Source: UBA6624 sp964343345 [NCBI: uncultured bacterium]
GTDB taxonomy: Bacteria > UBP7 > UBA6624
Length of the DNA: 38,513 nt
Assembly: GCA_964343345.1 (NCBI GenBank)
Contig: CAYFJE010000001.1
Span: 1-38,513, forward strand
Reading direction: 5' to 3'
The notes under the pieces were generated by a model that worked only from the letters and a program-made list of their open reading frames with translations, had not been told where the DNA came from and did not search any database. Positions within the stretch are counted from its first letter, which is position 1, and each line of letters begins with the position of its first letter. Made by a program: the position numbers and the translations under genes. Below are positions 1 to 8,206 of this stretch, piece after piece.

Positions 1-7
1 AGTATTT

Positions 8-373
8 ATGGCAAGAATAGCAGGTTTTGAAATTCCGGACAACAAAGTTGCTTGGATAGGTTTGACTTCGATTTATGGAATAGGGCCAACTACAGCAAAA
101 AATATTTTAGAAAAAGCAAAAATTTCTATCGAAACAAGGATTAAAGATTTAGATGATTCTGCTTTAACTCGAATTAGAGGCATCATTGATGAAGATTGTT
201 TGATAGGTGCAGAGTTGAGAGAAAAGTTGCAAAAAGATGTTCAAAGGCTTATTGATATCAAGTGTTACAGGGGAAATAGAAGGATAAAAGGTTTGCCTTG
301 TCGAGGTCAAAAGACTCAAAAAAATGCTAGATCTCATAAAGGGTCTAGAAGAAGTGCTATAAGGAGAAAATAA
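8..373 (+). CDS. rpsM: 30S ribosomal protein S13
   Basis: Small-subunit head protein that contacts the P-site tRNA and the large subunit. The 121-residue product has the usual S13 length. It opens with MARIAGFEIP, carries the helix-hairpin-helix-like segment IYGIGPTTAKNIL near residues 22-34, and ends with the basic tail region RGQKTQKNARSHKGSRR typical of S13. The ATG lies only seven bases from the window edge, so its ribosome-binding site cannot be judged. The stop codon shares one base with the rpsK start (TAATG), indicating translational coupling within the ribosomal operon, which probably begins upstream of the window. Confidence 0.98.
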   Translation: MARIAGFEIPDNKVAWIGLTSIYGIGPTTAKNILEKAKISIETRIKDLDDSALTRIRGIIDEDCLIGAELREKLQKDVQRLIDIKCYRGNRRIKGLPCRGQKTQKNARSHKGSRRSAIRRK

Positions 374-774
374 TGGCTAAAGGAAAAAACATTAAGTCAA
401 AAGCAAAAAAGAAAAAGAAATTACATGTTCCTGTAGGTAGGCTTTTTGTCACTTCAACTTACAACAATACAGTGATTACTCTTTCTGACGAGAATGGCAA
501 TGTTCTTTCTTGGTCTTCTGGCGGACATATTGGATATAAGGGAGCAAGGAAGGCTACTGCTTTCTCTGCACAGCAAGCTGCAGAGAAACTGATTGAGTTA
601 GCTCTGAACCAATTTCAAATGAAAAAACTATCAATAATGAGTAAAGGTCCTGGATTGGGACGAGAGCCAGTGATAAGGTCATTTCAAGGTTCTCCTATTG
701 AGGTGACTTCAATAAAAGATGTAACTCCTAGGCCGCATAATGGCACTAGAGACCGTAGTATAAAGAGGAAATAA
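373..774 (+). CDS. rpsK: 30S ribosomal protein S11
   Basis: Platform protein of the small subunit. The 133-residue product has a lysine-rich N-terminus (residues 2-17) and then the conserved S11 core: VTSTYNNTVITLSDENGN, the GYKGARKATAFSAQQAAE helix and, near the C-terminus, the signature VTPRPHNGTRDRSIKRK. A Shine-Dalgarno AAGGAG lies at 361-366 before the ATG, which overlaps the rpsM stop by one base. The next gene is rpoA four bases downstream. In many bacteria rpsD (S4) lies between these two genes, but here it is absent. Confidence 0.98.
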   Translation: MAKGKNIKSKAKKKKKLHVPVGRLFVTSTYNNTVITLSDENGNVLSWSSGGHIGYKGARKATAFSAQQAAEKLIELALNQFQMKKLSIMSKGPGLGREPVIRSFQGSPIEVTSIKDVTPRPHNGTRDRSIKRK

Positions 775-778
775 TAAA

Positions 779-1771
779 ATGATTGAATTTGAACAGATAA
801 AAATTAATTTAGTTGAAGAAAGCGAGGACGCTTCTTCTGCCGTAGTTGAATTATGGCCATTGGTTAGAGGTTGGGGAGAAACTATTGGAACTGCATATCG
901 AAGAGTCTTGATGTCTAGTGTTTCTGGAACTTCTGCAACTTTTGTTTATTTTAAGGATTGTCAGCATGGCAAGAAGCCTTTTCATGTGTATCATGAATAT
1001 CAAAACCTTCCGGGGGTTAGAGAGGCAGTTATTGAAATAACACAAAACATAAGGGCTGCAAGTTTTGTTCTTGATGATGAAACTGAAATGGCTACTGTTG
1101 AGTTGAAAGCAAGTAAAGCTGGGCCTGTTACTACAGGAATGATTGGTGCTCATCCTGGTTTCACCATCGTTAACCCCGATGAAGTTTTGTTCCATTTGGA
1201 AGAAGATACGGAGATAACTTTGAAAATCGGAATGAAAAAAAATCGTGGATTTATTCCAGCTACACAATTAAGGCCTTCTGACATTAATAAAGAGTGGAAG
1301 TCAAGGTCAAGCTTTCCAGCTGGAGTTATTAGGATTGATTGTTCTCACAGCCCTGTCATCAATGTATTCCCAGAAACTGTCCAAGAGAGAGTCGGTGAAG
1401 ACGGGTCTTATCAGCGTTTAAGACTTTCTATCTCTGTAAAAGATGGATACAAATCAGAGGATGTTTTCAAAGAGGCAACATCAATGCTAAAAGCACATTT
1501 TGAAAGAATATCTTTTGATGATTGGCATGTTGATTTCGATTTGTTTTCAAAGAAAGATGAAGATGAGGTTAAAACATTTAGGCCTTTATCTGAACTTGGT
1601 TTACGACCAAGGACAGAAAATGCTCTTAGAAACAATGGGATAAACACAATCGAGGAATTGTGTGCATTAAGAAGGAAAGAATTAAAGTCTTTGAGCAGAG
1701 TCGGTGAAGTTGCACAGATTGAAGTTCAGGATAAAATGGCTAGAGCCGGTTTGAGTTTGAGAGAAGATTAA
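779..1771 (+). CDS. rpoA: DNA-directed RNA polymerase subunit alpha
   Basis: Assembly platform of RNA polymerase and contact point for activators and promoter UP elements. It is 330 residues, the normal length. The N-terminal domain has GWGETIGTAYRRVLMSS in place of the usual GNSLRRVLLSS, with the double arginine kept, and NLPGVREAVIEI, which matches the family's IPGVxEDV segment. The C-terminal domain (about residues 268-330) keeps the residues matching E. coli Arg265, Asn268, Gly296 and Glu302. The positions matching Lys298 and Ser299 read Val and Ala (VGEVAQIE). The N-terminal domain is clearly divergent from the model bacteria. Identity is secure from domain order and from its place between rpsK and rplQ. 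It is probably co-transcribed with its neighbours. Confidence 0.97.
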   Translation: MIEFEQIKINLVEESEDASSAVVELWPLVRGWGETIGTAYRRVLMSSVSGTSATFVYFKDCQHGKKPFHVYHEYQNLPGVREAVIEITQNIRAASFVLDDETEMATVELKASKAGPVTTGMIGAHPGFTIVNPDEVLFHLEEDTEITLKIGMKKNRGFIPATQLRPSDINKEWKSRSSFPAGVIRIDCSHSPVINVFPETVQERVGEDGSYQRLRLSISVKDGYKSEDVFKEATSMLKAHFERISFDDWHVDFDLFSKKDEDEVKTFRPLSELGLRPRTENALRNNGINTIEELCALRRKELKSLSRVGEVAQIEVQDKMARAGLSLRED

Positions 1772-1773
1772 AG

Positions 1774-2211
1774 ATGAGACATTTATTACATAAAAGAAAA
1801 TTAGGATCTGGAAAACACAGGTCAAAAGGTGCGAGAAATTTATTTTTAAAAAACCTTGCTGCCTCTTTGATTATTGAAGAGAAGATCGAAACGACTCTTG
1901 CTAAGGCGAAAGTAATTAACTCTTATGTTGATTCGATTGCTTCAAAAGCAAAAAAATCAAATGATAAAAATAATATAAGGTACATAATGAAAAAACTGCC
2001 TGCTGGAAAGGTTGGGGAACAGGCTTCAAGGAAATTGTTTTCAATTGTTTCTAACTCAAATAGGTCTACAGGTTTTTTAAGAATTGTTAAGACTAAGAAA
2101 AGACTTGGTGACTCTTCTCAGATGGCTTCTGTTTTTTGGATTGATCCTATAGAGAATGAGACAAGTATTCCTAAAGAAGAGGAAGAGAAAGGAGTGAAAG
2201 ATGATAAATAA
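1774..2211 (+). CDS. rplQ: 50S ribosomal protein L17
   Basis: Large-subunit protein near the exit tunnel. The start MRHLLHKRKLGSGKHRSKGARNLFLKNLAASLI matches L17 (family pattern HR..L..NL..SLI), followed by IETTLAKAKVIN and the conserved GFLRIVKTKKRLGD segment near residues 99-112. At 145 residues it carries a short acidic then basic C-terminal extension (EEEEKGVKDDK) beyond the core. It starts two bases after the rpoA stop and overlaps the rplM start by 11 bases. The rpoA-rplQ adjacency is the standard bacterial order and supports the call. Confidence 0.96.
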   Translation: MRHLLHKRKLGSGKHRSKGARNLFLKNLAASLIIEEKIETTLAKAKVINSYVDSIASKAKKSNDKNNIRYIMKKLPAGKVGEQASRKLFSIVSNSNRSTGFLRIVKTKKRLGDSSQMASVFWIDPIENETSIPKEEEEKGVKDDK

Positions 2212-2638
2212 GGGCACAAAGACATCACATATGAAAACTCCAGAAGAGAGAAATTGGTTTGTTTTCAATGTGGAAAACAAGATTTTAGGCAGGGTTGCTA
2301 CAAAAATATCTTCATTATTGATTGGTTCCGAAAAAATAGATAAATCTCCACATATCGATAACGGGTCTTTTGTTGTTGTGTTAAATGCTGATAAAGTTAT
2401 TCTTTCTGGAAACAAAGAAGAAGATAAACTTTATTACAGACATTCTGGGACTCCAGGAGGCTTAAAATTTGAGACGGTTTCATCATTAAGAGCGAGAAAA
2501 CCTCAAGACTTAATAAGGAATGCTGTTAATGGAATGTTGCCTAAATCTGTAAACAGGAAAGAAAGGCTTGCAAGATTGAAAGTTTATGCTGGGGAAAAAC
2601 ATCCTCATGAAGCCCAGAATCCTCAGGAGGTGAACTAG
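2201..2638 (+). CDS. rplM: 50S ribosomal protein L13
   Basis: Early-assembly protein of the large subunit. Conserved L13 features are NWFVFNVENKILGRVAT near the N-terminus, VVLNADKVILSGNKEEDK, the YYRHSGTPGGLK segment, MLPKSVNRKERLARLKVYAG and a final HPHEAQNP. The ATG at 2201 is preceded by a strong Shine-Dalgarno, AAAGGAG at 2188-2194 with about six bases of spacing, so I prefer it. An internal ATG at 2231 (MKTPEERNW) would match the usual L13 N-terminus better and remains possible. The gene overlaps the end of rplQ by 11 bases and is followed two bases later by rpsI, the usual partner. Confidence 0.96.
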   Translation: MINKGTKTSHMKTPEERNWFVFNVENKILGRVATKISSLLIGSEKIDKSPHIDNGSFVVVLNADKVILSGNKEEDKLYYRHSGTPGGLKFETVSSLRARKPQDLIRNAVNGMLPKSVNRKERLARLKVYAGEKHPHEAQNPQEVN

Positions 2639-2640
2639 TT

Positions 2641-3045
2641 ATGAGTAGAGTTTATTCGGCTGTTGGTAGAAGAAAAAGCTCAATAGCTGTAGCTGTTTTA
2701 AGAGATGGTGTTGGAAGAGAGGGTTTGAGAGTTAACGGTAAACCTTTTGAAAAATATTTCACAAGAAAAGAATTACAGGAAGAAGCATTAATGCCTTTGA
2801 AGATTGCCGAGGAGAAGTATTCTGAAGGTGAATTGGCAATTTCAATTACCGTAAAAGGGGGAGGTCAAAGAGGTCAATCTGGTGCATCAAAATTAGCTAT
2901 TGCTAGGGTTTTGTGTGAGGTTGATCCAAGTTTAAGAACTTCTTTGAGAGACTCAGGGTGTTTAACAAGGGACTCTAGATCCAAAGAAAGAAAGAAATAC
3001 GGTTTAAAGAAAGCTAGAAAAGCTCCTCAATTCTCTAAACGTTAA
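2641..3045 (+). CDS. rpsI: 30S ribosomal protein S9
   Basis: Small-subunit protein whose C-terminal tail reaches the P-site tRNA. It is 134 residues and begins MSRVYSAVGRRKSSIAVAVLR. It contains SITVKGGGQRGQSGASKLAIARVL near residues 68-91 and ends with the invariant SKR after ERKKYGLKKARKAPQF, all typical of S9. A full Shine-Dalgarno (AGGAGGTGA, 2625-2633) precedes the ATG. This is the last ribosomal gene of the cluster. Only 23 bases separate it from cdaA and I see no terminator hairpin there, so read-through into the cyclic di-AMP genes is likely. Confidence 0.97.
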   Translation: MSRVYSAVGRRKSSIAVAVLRDGVGREGLRVNGKPFEKYFTRKELQEEALMPLKIAEEKYSEGELAISITVKGGGQRGQSGASKLAIARVLCEVDPSLRTSLRDSGCLTRDSRSKERKKYGLKKARKAPQFSKR

Positions 3046-3068
3046 GCATTTGATGTAAACTTTATAAC

Positions 3069-3821
3069 ATGTCTTTTAAAACTGTTATTGAGACATTGTT
3101 TGTCACGGTTCTTTTTTATACCGTTTTAAGACCTTTGAGAAGCAGGAAGTTCTTAAGGATTGCTTGGTCTATTATCGCTGTTGTTCTTTTAGCTGAATTG
3201 CTAGAAGCTTTAGGCTTTTTAGCTGTTTCATGGATAATTGAAAGAGCAGGAGTTCTTTTGCCAATTCTTTTTGTCGTTCTTTTTCAAACCGAGATAAGAA
3301 GAAGTTTAGAGGGAATATCAGTGAAGGGTTGGTTTAAAGGTTCTGTCTTGAACAGCAATGAAGATGCTGGAATTCTGGTTTCCACAGTGATGGGTTCATT
3401 AAGAGAGTTCAAAAGAAGTAGACTCGGTGCTTTATTGATTTTTGAAGGTAGTGATAGGCTTGAGAATATTTTGGGAGAGTTAGGTGGAGTTGAACTTGAC
3501 TCAAAAGTAACTATAGGTCTTCTTAAATCAATTTTTCAAACTCAAAGCCCTTTACATGATGGAGCAGTCATTATTAGGTCAGGAAGGGTTAGAAGGGCTC
3601 AGGTTATTATTCCTTTACCTCCTGGAGGAGAAGAGTATAAAGGCTATGGAACACGACATAGGGCAGCACAGAGTTCAACTGGAGGAACTGGAGCTTTAGC
3701 AATTGTCGTTTCTGAAGAAAATCAATCGGTTTCAATTTCGGAGGGGGGACAATTAAAACAGAATCTCAGTTTTGAAAGGGTTGAAGAAGAGTTGATCAGG
3801 TTTATAAAAAACACAATATGA
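3069..3821 (+). CDS. cdaA: Diadenylate cyclase, CdaA type
   Basis: Makes the second messenger cyclic di-AMP from two ATP at the inner membrane; in known bacteria this nucleotide governs osmolyte transport and wall homeostasis. Three hydrophobic helices occupy roughly residues 5-20, 32-56 and 61-74, followed by the DAC domain. The two catalytic motifs are present: LHDGAVII (Asp164-Gly-Ala) and GTRHRAA (Arg196-His-Arg). The segment after it reads QSSTGGTGALAIVVSEE, where the family usually has SExTDAxxxVVSEE, a mild divergence. At 250 residues the length is normal. The stop overlaps the start of cdaR as ATGA. Start choice: first ATG, with no good Shine-Dalgarno. A TAAACT hexamer at 3056-3061 lies seven bases upstream of it. 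Confidence 0.95.
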   Translation: MSFKTVIETLFVTVLFYTVLRPLRSRKFLRIAWSIIAVVLLAELLEALGFLAVSWIIERAGVLLPILFVVLFQTEIRRSLEGISVKGWFKGSVLNSNEDAGILVSTVMGSLREFKRSRLGALLIFEGSDRLENILGELGGVELDSKVTIGLLKSIFQTQSPLHDGAVIIRSGRVRRAQVIIPLPPGGEEYKGYGTRHRAAQSSTGGTGALAIVVSEENQSVSISEGGQLKQNLSFERVEEELIRFIKNTI

Positions 3822-5035
3822 AAATAAATAAACCTAAATGGCTTCCAAAAGACTCGAACGAATGGTCTCTTTTTATACTTTGTTTCATTTTGGCAATACT
3901 TCTTGAGGTTCAGGTTGTTGCAGGAAATCCAAATGCAAGAGAGGTTTTTGTACTTGAAGCTGTTCCTGTAAACCTTCCTTCCGAGTATAAAGTTGACTCA
4001 AATGATTTGTTTTTTGATATTGAACTTTCTGGAGGTAGAACAAGATTGAATAACTTGCTTCTTGATACTGTTGATGTAGAAGCTAGATTTGATACTTATC
4101 CCGAAGGGAGTGGCTTAGCTCAAGCTACACTTTTGGTGAGACCTCCGAAAGGGCAGGGCATTAAACATGTTGGAGGAGCTAAAAAAGTAAGTATTTATGT
4201 TCAAAAATGGCTTGAACAAGATATTCCTGTAGAGGTTTATAAAAGAGGGGAAGCCCCAAATGGTGTTCAGATAGTTGATTGGCAGCTTGAGCCAAAAAGT
4301 GTGAAAGTCAGTGGTTCGGTTGACTTGATGAATACTCTAAATATGGTTGAAGTTGAGTTAAACCTAGGAACAATTGTTGAGTCTGAAAATAAAAATTTGA
4401 AACCTCTTGCGAGAGATGAAAATGGAAGGCTCATAAGAGGCTTGACGTTTTATCCAGATGAAATCAGAGTTGAGGTTGTTGCTCAAACAGTTAGAGACAA
4501 GAGAGTTGTCTCCATAAGTCCAGATTTGATAGGAGAACTTGAAAGCGGGTTCTTCATCAGTTCTATAGCTATAGATCCAGCGACCATAATAATTGAAGGT
4601 CCTGTAAAAATTATTAGAAATTTGACTTCAGTAAAAACAAACCCAATTTCACTTGAAGGAAAAAATGAAACATTTGAATTGATGATAGATGTTTTTCCTC
4701 CTTCTGAAACAACCTCGAATCCAAAAAAAGTAAATGTTGCAGTCGAGGTTTCTCAGATAATTAGTGATTTAGAGATTTCATCATTGATACCAATTAAGGT
4801 GATAGGTGGTGGATATACCGCAAACCCATCAAGTATAAACCTTGTTATTAGGGGTCCAGTTAATCAGATTGCAAAATGGATAGGTAAAGAGTCCGATTTG
4901 CTTGATTTAATACATGTAGAGGTCAGTGCTTGTAATAATGTTGATTCTTGCGAAAGAGAAGTTATTGTGGCATTGCCTTCTGGTCTTGCAACAAAAACAA
5001 TAAGCCCTAATTACATAACTTTGAATAAAAATTAA
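3818..5035 (+). CDS. cdaR: YbbR-domain protein, CdaA regulator
   Basis: Membrane-anchored extracytoplasmic protein known in other bacteria to bind and modulate CdaA. A short cytoplasmic segment (1-16) is followed by one membrane helix (about 17-34) and then several beta-rich YbbR-type repeats: around 40-120, 128-220 (with the repeat motif PVEVYKRGEAPNGVQIVDWQLEPKSVKVSG split over 136-165), 225-300 and 305-400. The last repeat contains two cysteines about five residues apart (ACNNVDSCE) that could form a disulphide outside the cell. The ATGA overlap with cdaA implies coupled translation and matches the common cdaA-cdaR operon. Sequence repeats are weak, as is normal for YbbR, so the call rests partly on the neighbour. 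Confidence 0.87.
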   Translation: MKINKPKWLPKDSNEWSLFILCFILAILLEVQVVAGNPNAREVFVLEAVPVNLPSEYKVDSNDLFFDIELSGGRTRLNNLLLDTVDVEARFDTYPEGSGLAQATLLVRPPKGQGIKHVGGAKKVSIYVQKWLEQDIPVEVYKRGEAPNGVQIVDWQLEPKSVKVSGSVDLMNTLNMVEVELNLGTIVESENKNLKPLARDENGRLIRGLTFYPDEIRVEVVAQTVRDKRVVSISPDLIGELESGFFISSIAIDPATIIIEGPVKIIRNLTSVKTNPISLEGKNETFELMIDVFPPSETTSNPKKVNVAVEVSQIISDLEISSLIPIKVIGGGYTANPSSINLVIRGPVNQIAKWIGKESDLLDLIHVEVSACNNVDSCEREVIVALPSGLATKTISPNYITLNKN

Positions 5036-5039
5036 TACC

Positions 5040-5399
5040 ATGTCGGGAATTTTTGGTATAGGTGTAGATGTAGTCTATGAAAAAGAGATCCAAAAGTGGT
5101 TTTCTTGGAATGACGAAAGGCTAAAGAAAACTCTATCTCCACGAGAATTTAAGGAAATGAAATTATCAAAATGGACTGTTGCTCAGTTTGCTGCAAGAAT
5201 TGCGGCAAAGGAAGCTTTTTATAAAGCTTCAAATATTAGTTTTAAAGCCAATGAAGTTGGGGTTTTCAATGATGAAAAAGGAAAACCTAATTTTGAATTT
5301 TCTGAAAATATAAAATCAAAGCTTGCAAACAAGAAAACCCACCTTTCCCTTTCGCATAGTTCTGGGTGTTCGATCGCCTTTGTGGTTGTTGAAGGATGA
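5040..5399 (+). CDS. acpS: Holo-[acyl-carrier-protein] synthase
   Basis: Transfers 4'-phosphopantetheine from CoA to acyl carrier protein, activating fatty acid synthesis. At 119 residues it has the usual AcpS size. The magnesium-binding motifs are visible: GIGVDVV with Asp10, and AARIAAKEAFYKA with Glu58 and the following lysine. The C-terminal HLSLSHSSGCSIAFVVVE is the third conserved block. It starts four bases after cdaR and overlaps the following glycosyltransferase as ATGA. Finding acpS after cdaA-cdaR resembles the order seen in some deltaproteobacteria. Confidence 0.95.
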   Translation: MSGIFGIGVDVVYEKEIQKWFSWNDERLKKTLSPREFKEMKLSKWTVAQFAARIAAKEAFYKASNISFKANEVGVFNDEKGKPNFEFSENIKSKLANKKTHLSLSHSSGCSIAFVVVEG

Positions 5400-6373
5400 T
5401 TGATGTAGTTATTCCAAGCATGCTCGGAGGGAAAAACCTTGAGACTCTAATTTCTGATCTTATTGGTCAGGGTTTTGAGAAAAAAAGAATTTTTATAATC
5501 AAGGACGGTTTAGACCCTGAATGGAAAAATGTTTCTTTTGACGTGAATGTTGTAGAGACAAAAAGAAGGCTTGGTTTTGCAGGTGCTTGTGATTTTGGAA
5601 TAAGAAATAGCAATGCAAAGCATGTTCTTTTGCTTAATGACGATTTAACCTTATCGGAAAATTTTCACTCTTCGTTATTGAAAAACATGTCTTATGAGCC
5701 TTTTTTAGGTTTTAGGGTTTTGAATAAAAGTGGTAAAAAAATTGAATTTGATGGAGGGGGCATGAATGTTTTTGGATATGGTCTTTCTTTGAATTTTGGA
5801 AAAAAAGTTTTTCATAAAGAGAATGATAAAGTTTTATTCTCTTGTGGTGCTTGTTCTCTCTTGAGCAAAAAACATTATGAAAAAATTGGAGGATTTTCAA
5901 CAGCCTTTTTTTGTTATTTCGAAGATGTTGAATTTGGTTGGAGGGGAAACAGGCTTGGATACAACACTTTATTTATAAGAGATTCTTTTGTTCGTCATGT
6001 AGGACAGCATACAAGTGGAAGGGAAACAGGCTTTAGAGAAAGAATGATGGAAAGAAATAGTTTTCTTTCAATTTTAATAAATCTTCCATCTAACTTATTG
6101 AGCAGGTACTTGAGCCTGGCTTGGGAATTTTCTAAAATCAGGGAATCAGAATCCTCTAGGATGAAAAACTTATTAATAGAAAATGGATGCCTGTATTCAA
6201 GAAAAAATTTCATTCATGCTATAAAGGACATTGAAGCCTTAAGAGTTTTTGCGAATCCAGACAGTAACTCTTTCAAGAAAACAAGGAATCTTTTAATGGA
6301 CCCTTTAAATCCAGCATTCCCAAAGATGATTTCAAAGAACTTGTTAGAAAAGGCATACGAATTATGGTTTTGA
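5396..6373 (+). CDS. Glycosyltransferase family 2
   Basis: Probable GT-A fold nucleotide-sugar transferase. The start MIDVVIPSMLGGKNLETLISDL is the usual beta-strand opening. LGFAGACDFGIRN is the family's GFAGANNxGI block. LLLNDDL gives a DxD-like NDD at 81-83. FFCYFEDVEFGWRGNRLGY (about 171-189) supplies the Glu-Asp pair typical of rhamnosyltransferase-like GT2 enzymes. The acceptor cannot be read from sequence; cell-surface polysaccharide or glycolipid synthesis is likely. The start overlaps the acpS stop as ATGA, and the 3' end overlaps the next transferase by 10 bases, so the two probably act together. There are no membrane segments, so it should be cytoplasmic or peripheral. Confidence 0.88.
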   Translation: MIDVVIPSMLGGKNLETLISDLIGQGFEKKRIFIIKDGLDPEWKNVSFDVNVVETKRRLGFAGACDFGIRNSNAKHVLLLNDDLTLSENFHSSLLKNMSYEPFLGFRVLNKSGKKIEFDGGGMNVFGYGLSLNFGKKVFHKENDKVLFSCGACSLLSKKHYEKIGGFSTAFFCYFEDVEFGWRGNRLGYNTLFIRDSFVRHVGQHTSGRETGFRERMMERNSFLSILINLPSNLLSRYLSLAWEFSKIRESESSRMKNLLIENGCLYSRKNFIHAIKDIEALRVFANPDSNSFKKTRNLLMDPLNPAFPKMISKNLLEKAYELWF

Positions 6374-7371
6374 TAGGCCCCAAAAGAAGGCATCTTCAAT
6401 TGTCTAAACTAAAAAAGGATAGTTCTTATATTGTTGGTCCTCCTGAAACAATTCTGTTCAATGAAGAGATATGGCATGGCAAACCTTGGATTGTCGATTT
6501 TTTAACCCCTACATATGAAGAAAATTTTTATAGATTCAACAACGATAAAAATATCAATAAAAGCAGTTTGCTTTTGGAAAAAATAGCCTTATTGATGGGT
6601 AGTTTTTTTATATTTGCACATGAGGAACAATTCAAATCAAAGAAAGATAGAAACAAGGATATATTGAAAGATTTTTTAGATAAGGATTTTGCTTTAATTC
6701 CTCCAAGTTTTCCAAGTTTTTCTTTCAAGGATGAAAGTTGGAGTTATCTAGTTTGGGGAGGTGGGGGTTGGGACTGGTTAGATCCAAGGACTTTTGTTGA
6801 AGCGATGAATCTCGCAAAGACAAATTACAAGGGTGTTATTTTTTCTGATAGGTATAGTGGCTCTTTTTTGAGAAACAAAAAAATGAAAGGTTTAAGTTCA
6901 AGCAAGGTTGAAATTAACTCTTTTACTAATGAAGAAGCTTATTTAAATTATGTTAACAATTCTTTGCTTTGGATTTGTTTACATCCTTCAGACACAATAG
7001 AGGCTAATGTAGCATATAGAACACGTTTGTTGGATGCACTACATGTAGGGAGGCCTGTTTTGGTGAATAGGGGTGAATATCTTGGAGATTTCATAGTGAA
7101 AAATGGCGGAGGTTGGTTTATCGAAAACGAAAACCCTCAAGCGTTATCTTTGTTTATAGAAAATTTAGATTTGGAAGAAGTCAAAAGAAAAGGGGAGGCT
7201 GCAAGAGCTTTGATTAAAAAAATACATTATGAAAAAATCAAAAAAAACATTTCACTAACCAAACCTTCTTTTGAAAAAGCAAAAAATTTATTTTCTGAAC
7301 TCAAGAAACATAGAATGGTCATGAGCCGTTTTCCCTGGAGAGTTAAAACAAAAATCTTAGGCCAAAGGTAG
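6364..7371 (+). CDS. Glycosyltransferase, GT-B (family 4-like)
   Basis: Probable retaining GT-B enzyme of 335 residues. The N-terminal half has IVGPPETILFN and PWIVDFLTPTYEEN, resembling the PxVxDLYDPxxxEN segment of GT4 proteins. The linker region YLVWGGGGWDWLDPRTF marks the start of the second Rossmann domain. The C-terminal half has RTRLLDALHVGRPVLVNRGEYLGDFI and GGGWFIENENPQAL, the usual sugar-nucleotide-binding side with a conserved glutamate region near 240-265. It overlaps the preceding GT2 gene by 10 bases, which suggests one pathway, probably surface glycan. Neither donor nor acceptor is predictable. After it come 28 bases containing a TAGAAT hexamer and then nadE. Confidence 0.8.
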   Translation: MVLIGPKRRHLQLSKLKKDSSYIVGPPETILFNEEIWHGKPWIVDFLTPTYEENFYRFNNDKNINKSSLLLEKIALLMGSFFIFAHEEQFKSKKDRNKDILKDFLDKDFALIPPSFPSFSFKDESWSYLVWGGGGWDWLDPRTFVEAMNLAKTNYKGVIFSDRYSGSFLRNKKMKGLSSSKVEINSFTNEEAYLNYVNNSLLWICLHPSDTIEANVAYRTRLLDALHVGRPVLVNRGEYLGDFIVKNGGGWFIENENPQALSLFIENLDLEEVKRKGEAARALIKKIHYEKIKKNISLTKPSFEKAKNLFSELKKHRMVMSRFPWRVKTKILGQR

Positions 7372-7399
7372 TTTTAGAATTAGACAAGGAGTTCTATCT

Positions 7400-8194
7400 G
7401 TGAATTACAAACATTTGGCATTCGATATAAGCAAATGGATTAAGGCTTACGCAGAAAACAATCATGTCAAATGTTTGGTTGTAGGTGTTTCAGGAGGTGT
7501 GGATTCGGCAGTTGTTTCTACCTTGTCTGCCTCTACAGGGATTACGACTTATGTTTTATCCATGCCGATAAAACAGGATACTTCTCAATTGAATTTAGCA
7601 GAGATGCATATTGATTGGCTTGTTAAAAATTACAAAAATGTAAAACCTTTGACTGTTGACCTGGGTCTAGTTTTCGAAAAGTTTATTCAAGGTATAAAAA
7701 ACCAAATTGGAGAATCTTTTTCAAACAGTCATGCCGAAGCAAATGCAAGGTCGAGGTTAAGAATGATGTCTTTGTATCATATTGCTTCTGTTGAAAATGG
7801 AATTGTTATTGGTACTGGGAATAAAGTTGAGGATTATGGAATAGGTTTTTACACAAAACATGGAGATGGAGGTGTTGATATTGCACCTATTGCAGATCTT
7901 TATAAAACAGAGGTATGGGGGCTTGCAAAATCTTTAAAAATTAATAAAAAAATTATTGAAGCTTCTCCAACTGACGGACTTTGGGATGATGGTAGAACAG
8001 ACGAGGATCAGATTGGCATGAGCTACAAAGAACTTGAATGGGTAATGAAGAAAGGTTTGAACATGTATAAAGAGGATCCAGGCTCTTTAAGTCTTCAAGA
8101 GATAAAAATGGTTGAAGTTTACATTAACTTTAATTCCAAAAACAAACACAAAATGAAAAAAATTCCCACTTATAAGAAAAATCAGAATGGGTAA
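7400..8194 (+). CDS. nadE: NH3-dependent NAD+ synthetase
   Basis: Converts nicotinic acid adenine dinucleotide to NAD+ using ATP and ammonia, the last step of NAD synthesis. The 264-residue product has the ATP-pyrophosphatase loop SGGVDSAVV at 31-39, TGNKVEDYGIGF and IAPIADLYKTEVW in the middle, and PTDGLWDDGRTDEDQIG near 190-206. All of these are NadE blocks. It lacks a glutaminase domain, so it should use free ammonia. The start is GTG at 7400, supported by AAGGAG at 7386-7391. A TAGAAT hexamer (7375-7380) upstream could give an internal promoter. Confidence 0.95.
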   Translation: MNYKHLAFDISKWIKAYAENNHVKCLVVGVSGGVDSAVVSTLSASTGITTYVLSMPIKQDTSQLNLAEMHIDWLVKNYKNVKPLTVDLGLVFEKFIQGIKNQIGESFSNSHAEANARSRLRMMSLYHIASVENGIVIGTGNKVEDYGIGFYTKHGDGGVDIAPIADLYKTEVWGLAKSLKINKKIIEASPTDGLWDDGRTDEDQIGMSYKELEWVMKKGLNMYKEDPGSLSLQEIKMVEVYINFNSKNKHKMKKIPTYKKNQNG

Positions 8195-8206
8195 ATTGGA
8201 GGGGTG

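Noticed and set aside
851-1267. Minus-strand open frame opposite rpoA
   Set aside because: Composition is rich in Ser, Phe, Asn and Cys with no domain pattern, and rpoA explains the DNA.
5396-7371. The two glycosyltransferases as a transferred surface-polysaccharide island
   Set aside because: They are embedded by overlaps in the long operon, with base composition like their neighbours and no mobile-element remains.
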